The translations under genes were made by a program, and so were the position numbers. DNA of 12,232 nucleotides. It comes from Gardnerella kenyensis (GTDB lineage Bacteria > Actinomycetota > Actinomycetes > Actinomycetales > Bifidobacteriaceae). Location: NCBI GenBank assembly GCA_003585735.1, contig NQOH01000001.1:497967-510198 (forward strand). The letters are read 5' to 3'. Below are positions 1 through 7,100 of the stretch, one piece after another (positions within the stretch are counted from its first letter, which is position 1; each line of letters starts with the position of its first letter). The notes under the pieces were generated by a model. It saw only the letters and a list, made by a program, of their open reading frames with translations. It was not told the DNA's origin and did not search any database.

Positions 1-25
1 AGCGCAACGAAAAATCTGCAAATAC

Positions 26-56
26 AAAAAAGCCCCGAGCACTGCTCAGGGCCTTT
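26..56 (-). terminator. rpmB intrinsic terminator
   Basis: Read on the minus strand, a 9-bp stem (arms at 45-53 and 32-40, with one G-U pair) closes on a short loop and is followed directly by a run of six U residues at 26-31. It starts about 30 nt after the rpmB stop codon, as expected for a rho-independent terminator of that gene. Confidence 0.85.
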
Positions 57-84
57 ACGATTTAAACGCAATACAATGCGCGAT

Positions 85-279
85 TCACGCCTCAACGCGC
101 TGAACCTTGCCAGCCTTAATGCATTTTACGCACACACGAAGGCGAACATTTTCGCCATCAATGGTGGTGCGAACCGGCTGAAGGTTCGGGCGGAAGGTGC
201 GCTTATTGCGGATATGCGAATGTGAAACAGTGAAACCGGTCTGCGGTCCCTTGCCACATACTGCGCAACGAGCTGCCAT
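85..279 (-). CDS. rpmB: Large ribosomal subunit protein bL28
   Basis: This 64-residue protein is bL28, a small basic protein of the 50S ribosomal subunit. The length and the conserved order of a GKGPQTGF-like N-terminus, an S-H-S-H-x-R-N-K-R-x-F-x-P-N-L block and a basic C-terminus match the family. Two CxxC pairs (C5/C8 and C50/C53) make it the zinc-binding C+ form; family knowledge says many actinobacteria also carry a cysteine-free copy used in zinc shortage, and none is seen here. The ATG at 279 is preceded by AGGAG with a 6-nt gap, which settles the start. The gene lies 140 bp after the isoprenoid operon and has its own terminator, so it is probably transcribed mostly on its own. Confidence 0.97.
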   Translation of the reverse strand: MAARCAVCGKGPQTGFTVSHSHIRNKRTFRPNLQPVRTTIDGENVRLRVCVKCIKAGKVQRVEA

Positions 280-419
280 AATGGACTCCTATTTTCTTTG
301 ACTTGCAAGTCTTGCGTCATTCAAACGAACAAACTACTCACGCAAACAGCTTTAGCAAATCACCAAAGCAAATCACACAAATAAATAAGCACGCCTGAAC
401 GCACAACTACACAAGTATA
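280..419 (-). promoter_or_regulatory. rpmB leader and weak candidate promoter
   Basis: This spacer has no ORF. On the minus strand a weak sigma-70-like pair can be read: TTGTGC at 401-406 and TATTTG at 378-383, 17 nt apart. The -10 is poor, so the exact promoter is uncertain. Between it and the gene are a 10-bp direct repeat (354-363 and 367-376) and a perfect 12-bp palindrome at 300-311. No terminator hairpin follows the fusion gene, so readthrough from the isoprenoid operon into rpmB is possible. Confidence 0.3.
300..311. repeat. Perfect 12-bp palindrome in rpmB leader
   Basis: The sequence GACTTGCAAGTC is identical to its own reverse complement. It sits 20 bp upstream of the rpmB ATG, just before the ribosome binding site. 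It could be an operator half-site pair or chance; no regulator is recognised from it. Confidence 0.5.
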
Positions 420-2774
420 TCACTTACCAAGACAATCCGCATGCACGAACTCAGTTTTTTCGCGCAAATCCGCAACAGTCTTGCACCCAAGAAGCGCCAT
501 AATTACGCGAATCTGCTCCTGCCAATCTGCAATTTGTTGCGTAAGTGCGTCCTCGCCTTCGTGCATAAGCGTGTGCAAAAACTCGCCGGCAACACCCACT
601 GCCGAAGCGCCTAACGCAAGCGCGCGCACAACATCAAGCGGCGTTCTAACTCCTCCGCTCGCGAAGATTTCCACAGGATTAGACTTAAGCGCCTCGCACT
701 TTCGAATATCAATCAGCGACTCAACGGTTGTAAGCCCCCAATCAGCCAAATAAGAATAGCCATCTCGCGCGCGACGAGCGTTTTCAATAGCCACAAAATT
801 CGTGCCGCCGCGCCCGGAAACATCAACCGCGCGCACGCCAACATCGCGCAAACGCAAAACATCACGAGCCGTCATTCCGCAGCCAGTTTCCTTAACAATA
901 ACCGGCACGCGCGCCGCCTCGCACTCGCGCACAATCTGCTCAATATTTTTAAGCCAATTTCGAAAATCGCGGTCGCCCTCCGGCATAACCAGCTCCTGAG
1001 CCGCGTTCAAATGCACTTGCAGTGCGTTCGCCTGAAGCATACTCACAGCTCGCATAGCATCGCTCGCGCTCGTTCCTGCACTCACGTTTGCCATCACGAA
1101 GCCGCGCGGATTTTCGCTTCTAATCACGCTAAAAGTGCTGGCTAATGCGCCGTCTCGAAGGGCTGCGCTTAGCGATCCGCTCGCCATTGCAACCCCAGTT
1201 TTCGCCGCGACACGTGCGAGTTGTGCGTTCACTTTTTGCGCGCGCACACTTCCGCCGGTCATTGCGTTAATGTACAGCGGCGAGCGCCAGTTTGCGGCGG
1301 CGGTTGCTGGAGAGTCTGCGGCGGTTGCTTGGGTAGTTGCGGCGGCGGCTGATTCAAACACGCTCGAATTCACACGTGCGAACACGCGCACGCTGGAATC
1401 AACTTCCTCCAAAGCCACCTGCGGCAACGCATTCGGCATAAATCGCACGGAATCAAAACCGGAATTCGCGTAAGCGCTATACTGCTCGTCCGCAAGCTTC
1501 ATATGCTCGTCTTTTCGATGCTGGATTGTTCGAGAAGCTTGATTTTCCGGCGATTCGCCGTCGCTCGCATTTTCCGCGATTTCAATATTCAGCGGCTCAA
1601 TTCCGTGATTTTTCCAAGCAGATTTCATAGATTCAATCCGATTATTTTCGTAAATTTTAGTGATAGCAATTCCGCAATCGCCGCCGCCAGCGCCGCTAGT
1701 TTTCGCCGGAATTCCAACGAAATCAGCGTCTTCAATAAGTTGCGTAAGCTTTGGCGTTTCGATTATGGTGCCAGTTAGTGCGCTCAATTTTTGCAATAAT
1801 TCGCGATTTTTTGCGAAACCGCTGGAAATATCGTCTAATTCGAAATTTTCTAGCGATTGCGCAAGTTTTTGCACGCAAATTTCGCTTTGTTCGAAGAAAG
1901 TTTGGTAAGTAAAGCTTGCGGTAGATTTTTCGCTACTTTCTACGCTACTTTCTACGCTACTTACCAACTCAGCGCTCGACGCAGGCGAACCAGTCCAACC
2001 CACCAAAAGTTTTAGCGTTTCCGGCACATTTATTCGTTTAATTTCCAGTCGCGGCCACTTTTTATGCAATAATTTATCGAAGTCAGAGTCGCCGGAATTT
2101 ATAAGGCTAAGTTCCGCTTCAAGCCACTCGCGATTGTACGCGCGATACAAAATAACGCCGCCTAAAGAGCTTGCAGCTACATCTCCACCACTGCCGGACT
2201 TCTTCACAGTTGATGAAACAATTAACGAAAGCTTAGAAATCGTTGACGTTTCGAGCTTCAAACCGTACCACTTACAAAGCGCACGAACCACAGCAACCGT
2301 AACTGCTGCGGAAGATCCAAGACCGTACTTTTTACCGGATTTTGCGTCGTCAAGTTCGCTTGAAATATGCAAATTGTAAACGTTACGATTGCAATTTGGC
2401 GCGTAAATTTCGCTCGCGTACGCGTCAACTACTCGCATTGCTGCAAGAACGTAAGAGTAGGATTTTGCAGAATCTTCCGAATCTAAATCATCCCTATAGA
2501 AAATATTTCCGTCTAAATCTCGACTCCAATAAAACGGCTTGTAATTTTCTCCTTCGGAAGTGATTATTCCGTAATATTTTCGCCTGTTACTTGCGTTTTC
2601 GCATAAATTTTCGCGTAAATTTTCTTGCGTATTTTCGCATCGTAAATTTTCATCATCTACAGTAACTTTTACGTAGCGATTCACAGCCGCCACAATAGCA
2701 GCCGCGCCGTCAACAACCGCGTATTCGCCCGCAATATAAAGCTTTCCGGGAGCGGTCGCCTGCACCTGAGTCAT
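420..2774 (-). CDS. mvaK2-fni: Fused phosphomevalonate kinase / type 2 isopentenyl-diphosphate isomerase
   Basis: One uninterrupted 784-residue frame holds two enzymes. Residues about 1-400 are a GHMP-family phosphomevalonate kinase: GKLYIAGEYAVV at 10-21, the ATP loop GLGSSAAV at 151-158, SGSGGDVA at 193-200 and SGAGGGDCG at 360-368. Residues about 418-784 are an FMN-dependent type 2 IPP isomerase: R420, K421 and H424 of the RKxxH motif, INAMTGG at 502-508, HLNxxQE at 588-594, PEGDRDF at 598-604, K628, SGRGGTNF at 653-660, W679 and ASGG at 705-708. The linker around 400-418 is polar and acidic. The two domains act before and after MvaD in the cytosolic mevalonate pathway. The ATG overlaps the mvaD stop as ATGA, indicating translational coupling. 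There is no good ribosome binding site at an internal start that would release the isomerase alone. Oddities: 12-nt tandem repeats in the kinase half and an Ala/Thr-rich insertion at about 470-496. Confidence 0.93.
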   Translation of the reverse strand: MTQVQATAPGKLYIAGEYAVVDGAAAIVAAVNRYVKVTVDDENLRCENTQENLRENLCENASNRRKYYGIITSEGENYKPFYWSRDLDGNIFYRDDLDSEDSAKSYSYVLAAMRVVDAYASEIYAPNCNRNVYNLHISSELDDAKSGKKYGLGSSAAVTVAVVRALCKWYGLKLETSTISKLSLIVSSTVKKSGSGGDVAASSLGGVILYRAYNREWLEAELSLINSGDSDFDKLLHKKWPRLEIKRINVPETLKLLVGWTGSPASSAELVSSVESSVESSEKSTASFTYQTFFEQSEICVQKLAQSLENFELDDISSGFAKNRELLQKLSALTGTIIETPKLTQLIEDADFVGIPAKTSGAGGGDCGIAITKIYENNRIESMKSAWKNHGIEPLNIEIAENASDGESPENQASRTIQHRKDEHMKLADEQYSAYANSGFDSVRFMPNALPQVALEEVDSSVRVFARVNSSVFESAAAATTQATAADSPATAAANWRSPLYINAMTGGSVRAQKVNAQLARVAAKTGVAMASGSLSAALRDGALASTFSVIRSENPRGFVMANVSAGTSASDAMRAVSMLQANALQVHLNAAQELVMPEGDRDFRNWLKNIEQIVRECEAARVPVIVKETGCGMTARDVLRLRDVGVRAVDVSGRGGTNFVAIENARRARDGYSYLADWGLTTVESLIDIRKCEALKSNPVEIFASGGVRTPLDVVRALALGASAVGVAGEFLHTLMHEGEDALTQQIADWQEQIRVIMALLGCKTVADLREKTEFVHADCLGK
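1932..1962. repeat. 12-nt tandem repeat inside the kinase domain
   Basis: Two exact copies of gctactttctac (1932-1943 and 1944-1955) are followed by a 7-nt partial copy. On the coding strand this gives the repeated VESS segment near residues 271-281. Copy-number change would keep the reading frame. Confidence 0.85.
2601..2651. repeat. Degenerate 12-nt tandem repeat inside the kinase domain
   Basis: Units at 2601-2612, 2613-2624 and 2625-2636 plus a 15-nt variant at 2637-2651 share the core taaattttc. They encode an ENLx-type four-residue repeat at residues about 42-60, in a segment that reads as an insertion between the first two conserved kinase motifs. Confidence 0.75.
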
Positions 2775-3910
2775 AATTTCGCCGCCTGTTCCAAACTCAC
2801 ACTTACGCTTACGCCGTCGCCAGCGCGCGCAATCGAAAATAGCGGAGTGCCGGCACCGTTAGCGCCGCGCGCAACGTCACCATCCGCATAATCACCCTGA
2901 ATCAAAGCATACTCAACTCGCCCACGCAACTCCTCAGCCGCGCGCTCAGCTAAATCCCCGTCCGTAAGCACCTTCACATTCGGCCCCGCGTCCATGGTGG
3001 CCCACACCGGCCAGCCGCACTCGCGCATAGCACGCACCGCGCGCAGCACAGCGTAAGTTTTATCCGTAAAATAATTCACAGGCGGCGCGGCCTTGTGCAT
3101 AGTCTCGTGCATTCCGAGCGCGTTACGTTCCACAACTTCGCCGAGCTTCTCGATGTCGGCTGCGCGAATCGCCTCAAGCGCATCGGAAAGATCCAATTTC
3201 GACTGCTCAACCCACGGCATGTACGCGGGAGACGTTTCAACAGTGCGGCGCATTGCTTCGCGGCTGGAAATCGCCTTTTTGTGATCATCCAAAGTTACGA
3301 CAATCATGGCGAGGTTTAAATTTTTCGGTGCGGATGCTGGTGATGCAGCCTCGGCAACAGGCTCCGCATAAGACGTTTCGTCATCCTCACCCGCGTGCCA
3401 AATCACAAGTCCGCCAAAAATCGAGCGACACGCCGACCCCGAACCGCGGCGCGCAAGACGCGAAAGTTCGCGCGGAGTAAGCTTCAAACCAGCAGCAAAA
3501 GCTGCCGCCGCGCACAAAGCTGCAAATCCCGAAGCGCTGGAAGCAAGACCGGCTGCAGTCGGCACGTGATTTCGCGACACAACTCTCGCTTTCGTTGAAA
3601 TTCCAGCCTTTTCGCGCACTAAATCAAGCATAGAAATCACGCGACAAAAAGTCGTACTACCCGGCAGAAGATTTTCGCCATCCAAAGTAACGGAGTCCTC
3701 GCTAAAATCATCCGAAAAATTTACGGCAGTTTGCGTGTATAAATCCGAAAGCGTGAGCGAAAGCGAGGAAGTGTATGGCAGAATCAGCTTCTCGTCGCGC
3801 TTGCCCCAATACTTGATTAGCGCAATATTCGCATTTGCCGTTGCTACAGCTGAGTTGGGTGCGAGCTGGGCGCTGGCAGTTACTTTTGGCTGAATTTCAA
3901 CGGTTTTCAT
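2771..3910 (-). CDS. mvaD: Diphosphomevalonate decarboxylase
   Basis: This 379-residue GHMP-family enzyme carries out the ATP-dependent decarboxylation of diphosphomevalonate to isopentenyl diphosphate in the cytosol. The diagnostic blocks are all present: ANIALIKYWGKR at 27-38, the ATP-binding loop PTAAGLASSASG at 117-128, GSGSACRSIFGG at 156-167 and MDAGPNV at 306-312, where D307 corresponds to the catalytic aspartate of the family. Length is at the upper end of normal, with a small Ala/Ser/Pro-rich segment near 186-196. The ATG at 3910 is preceded by AAGGAA with suitable spacing. It is the first gene of a two-gene operon and its TGA overlaps the ATG of the kinase-isomerase fusion. It begins 288 bp after rpoC, behind the rpoC terminator and a candidate tandem promoter, so it is transcribed separately from rpoBC. 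Confidence 0.97.
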   Translation of the reverse strand: MKTVEIQPKVTASAQLAPNSAVATANANIALIKYWGKRDEKLILPYTSSLSLTLSDLYTQTAVNFSDDFSEDSVTLDGENLLPGSTTFCRVISMLDLVREKAGISTKARVVSRNHVPTAAGLASSASGFAALCAAAAFAAGLKLTPRELSRLARRGSGSACRSIFGGLVIWHAGEDDETSYAEPVAEAASPASAPKNLNLAMIVVTLDDHKKAISSREAMRRTVETSPAYMPWVEQSKLDLSDALEAIRAADIEKLGEVVERNALGMHETMHKAAPPVNYFTDKTYAVLRAVRAMRECGWPVWATMDAGPNVKVLTDGDLAERAAEELRGRVEYALIQGDYADGDVARGANGAGTPLFSIARAGDGVSVSVSLEQAAKL

Positions 3911-3936
3911 GCGGTTCCTTTGTTGAAGCGTGCGGC

Positions 3937-3965
3937 ACGTGAGCGCAGGCGCGGAACGTGAGCGC
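3937..3965. repeat. Short GC-rich direct repeat upstream of mvaD
   Basis: The 10-mer acgtgagcgc occurs at 3937-3946 and again at 3956-3965, followed by more alternating gcgc sequence. It is GC-rich in an otherwise AT-rich spacer and would fall in the 5' untranslated part of the mvaD transcript if the upstream candidate promoters are used. No function is recognised. Confidence 0.6.
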
Positions 3966-4023
3966 GGCGCGCTTTCTGCTCTACTTACATATGTATTTTA
4001 ACAATTCCCAGCGCACAAGCGAC

Positions 4024-4111
4024 ATTTCCTATACGCGTTTGTAAAGTTTCTATCGCTTTCCAGCACGATTACGTTATTTCCTATACGCGCTTGTAAAGTT
4101 TCTGTCACTTT
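4024..4111. repeat. 36-bp direct duplication upstream of mvaD
   Basis: Bases 4024-4059 and 4076-4111 match at 33 of 36 positions, offset by 52 bp. The conserved core on the minus strand runs from AGAAACTTTACAA through CGCGTATAGGAAAT. The 16 bp between the copies is not repeated. The duplication coincides with the promoter-like signals described separately. Confidence 0.9.
4028..4108 (-). promoter_or_regulatory. Candidate tandem promoters for the mvaD operon
   Basis: Each copy of the duplication can be read on the minus strand as a sigma-70-type promoter with a 17-nt spacer. Upstream copy: GTGACA at 4103-4108 and TATAGG at 4080-4085. Downstream copy: GCGATA at 4051-4056 and TATAGG at 4028-4033. 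The -10 lacks the usual final T, so a repeated regulator binding site is an alternative reading. Other elements in the same spacer are a perfect 10-bp palindrome tacatatgta at 3986-3995. The rest of 3911-4140 holds no gene. Confidence 0.35.
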
Positions 4112-4143
4112 TCCGGAATTTTCGCGACTACATCTTAATCAAC

Positions 4144-4184
4144 AAAAAGGAGCTTCAAGCCCGAAAGCTTGAAGCCCCATTTTT
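4144..4184 (-). terminator. rpoBC operon terminator
   Basis: On the minus strand, starting about 20 nt after the rpoC stop, a 12-bp stem (arms at 4167-4178 and 4149-4160, one G-U pair) closes a 6-nt loop and runs into five U residues at 4144-4148. The other strand also shows a T run at 4180-4184, so the hairpin could work in both directions, although no gene converges on it. Confidence 0.92.
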
Positions 4185-4198
4185 ATATCAGACTAGCG

Positions 4199-7100
4199 TC
4201 ACTCAGTTTCGTCACCGTAATCGCCCTGACCACCTTGATCATCAAGGAAGTCATCTGGATTAAAGTCGTCGCCAAGCTTCATGTCGCCGAAGTCAATGTT
4301 GGAGAAGTCCACGTCGCCCATGTCGCTCTCACCGAAGTTCGATGGCGTGCCGTCAGCACCACCCAAACCGAAGTTCGGGTAAATGGAGTCGCGCACCTGA
4401 GGATCCGGCTCCACGTTAGCGTTGCGGTAACGTGCCAAACCGGTACCAGCTGGGATGAGCTTACCGATAATCACGTTCTCCTTCAAGCCCTTAAGGTCAT
4501 CTTCCTTCTGGCTCAAGGCGGCTTCAGTAAGCACGCGCGTAGTCTCCTGGAAGGATGCTGCAGAAAGCCAAGAATCCGTAGCCAAAGAAGCCTTGGTAAT
4601 ACCCATAAGCTCTGGTCGGCCGGCAGCAGGCTTTCCACCGTTCTTCACAGCAGCCAAGTTTGCTTCACGGAACTTTGCTTGGTCAACAAGCTCACCTGGA
4701 AGAAGATCCGTATCGCCAGAATCAATCACCGTAATGCGGCGAAGCATCTGGTGCACAATAACCTCAATGTGCTTATCGTGAATATCAACGCCCTGAGAAC
4801 GGTAAACGTTGTGCACTTCTTCCACGATGTTCACCTGAGCTGCACGCGGGCCAAGAATACGCAGAATCTTCTTAGGATCCACAGAACCCTCAATCAACTG
4901 CGTACCAACCTCAACATGATCGCCATCCTTTACAAGCATTGGCGCACGACGCGTCACAGGGTAAACGATTGGCTCAACCGTAGTGTCGTCTGGAGTCAAA
5001 GTCACCTGGCGGCCGTGGTCGGTATCCTCAACCTTCACAACGCCTGGGAACTCAGCGATTGGAGCCTCGCCCTTAGGAGTACGAGCTTCGAAAAGCTCCG
5101 TAACACGAGGAAGACCCTGCGTAATATCGGAAGCCGAAGCAACACCACCGGAGTGGAAGGAACGAAGCGTAAGCTGCGTACCAGGCTCACCAATGGACTG
5201 TGCTGCAACAATACCAACAGCTTCACCAACGTCCACGAGTTGGCTCGTAGCCAAGGACCATCCGTAGCACTTTGCGCAAACGCCGCGCTTGGATTCGCAA
5301 GTAAGCACAGAACGCGCCTTAACTTCCTCAACGCCGTGCGCAACCAAATCGCGCAAAACGTCCATAGAAAGCGCATCTCCGCACTTTGCCAAAACTGTAG
5401 TGCCATCAGCAGGATCAACAACATCCGCAGCAAGCAAGCGCGAGTATGGGCCACCGTCGGCAGCCTTAACAAGCGTCAAATTGCCGTTTTCGTCGCGATC
5501 AGCAATCTTCATCATAAGACCGCGCTTAGTGCCGCAATCTTCTTCGCGAACGATTACTTCCTGCGAAACGTCCACAAGACGACGAGTCAAGTAGCCAGAT
5601 TCTGCAGTACGAAGTGCGGTATCTGCCAAGCCCTTACGAGCGCCGTGCTGGGAGATGAAGTACTCCAACACGGACAAGCCGTCGCGGTAGTTTGACTTAA
5701 CAGGTCGAGGAATAATCTCGCCCTTAGGGTTTGCCACGAGGCCTCGCATACCAGCAATCTGGCGAATCTGCATCCAGTTACCACGTGCGCCAGACTGAAC
5801 CATGATGTTCACGTTGTTGTCGTCGTGGAAGTTTTCGCGCATTGCGTCTGCAACCTTGTCGGTGCATTCAGTCCACAAGTTGATCAATTCTTGACGACGC
5901 TCTTCATCGGTAAGAAGACCCATGTCGTACTGGGAGTTGATTTTTGCAGCCTGATCCTCGTAGTCTTGCGCGATTTGCTCGCGATTTGGAGGAAGAACAA
6001 TGTCGGAGAATGCCATTGTTACGCCAGACCAAGGAGCGCGCGTAAAGCCGAGATCCTTCAAAGCGTCGAGTGTTGCTGCAACTTGCGCTGTAGAATAGCG
6101 GGTTGCGATTTCGTCGACGATCTTAGAAAGTACGCCCTTCGGCACCTGCTCGTTTACGAACGGATAGTCGACTGGCAAGGTTCCGTTGAACAAGATACGT
6201 CCGCAAGAAGTTGCAAACAGTACAGTTCCGTCCTTAAAACGCTCTTCGCGCACAACGTCTGGGCTGCCTGGCTCAGGATCAACAACCTTAATCTCGGAAG
6301 GCTCCCAATTCTTTGGCAATACGAAGTCTGCAGGAACGCGAATCAGCACCTTAGCTTGCATGTCAATCTCATGCTTGTCGAGAGCCATTTCAGCTTCAGC
6401 AAGCGAGGAGAAGACTCGGCCTTGACCCTTGGCTCCGTCAATTACGGTAGACAAGTAGTAAAGACCCAAAATCATATCCTGAGATGGCATTGTAACGGTG
6501 TGGCCGTCTGCTGGCTTCAAAATATTGTCGGAAGCCATCATCAAAGTGCGCGCTTCAGCTTGAGCTTCTGCAGAAAGCGGAAGATGCACTGCCATCTGGT
6601 CACCATCGAAGTCTGCGTTGAATGCTGCGCAGGCAAGTGGTGGCAGGTGGATTGCTTTACCTTCAACCAAAATTGGCTCGAATGCCTGAATACCCAAGCG
6701 GTGAAGTGTAGGTGCGCGGTTAAGAAGCACAGGATGCTCGGAAATAACTTCCTCGAGCACGCCCCAAACTTCGGAGTCGCCGCGGTCTACCAAACGCTTT
6801 GCGCTCTTCATATTCTGAGCGAAGCCCTGATCTACCAAACGCTTAATAACGAACGGCTTGAAAAGCTCCAATGCCATTGGCTTTGGCAAACCGCACTGAT
6901 GCATGCGAAGGCTTGGACCAACGACGATTACGGAACGACCGGAATAATCAACGCGCTTACCGAGCAAATTCTGACGGAATCGGCCTTGCTTACCCTTAAG
7001 CATGTCGGAAAGCGACTTTAATGGTCGGTTGGATGCGCCGGTTACTGGGCGTCCGCGGCGACCGTTGTCGAAGAGCGAGTCGACTGCTTCCTGAAGCATG

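Noticed and set aside
126..320. A second minus-strand frame of 64 codons overlapping rpmB
   Set aside because: It is out of frame with bL28, matches no family and starts in the spacer without a ribosome binding site.
1521..1577. Frameshift or hidden start separating kinase and isomerase
   Set aside because: The frame reads through cleanly, the only nearby internal ATG (at 1628) lacks a ribosome binding site, and the next one lies after the essential RKxxH motif. A true fusion fits better.
4169..5695. A 508-codon open frame on the plus strand, opposite rpoC
   Set aside because: It has no recognisable domain, is rich in residues expected from reversed rpoC codons, and overlaps the most conserved part of an essential gene. 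It is a shadow frame, as are the plus-strand frames at 5825-7021, 7571-8239 and 8649-9920.
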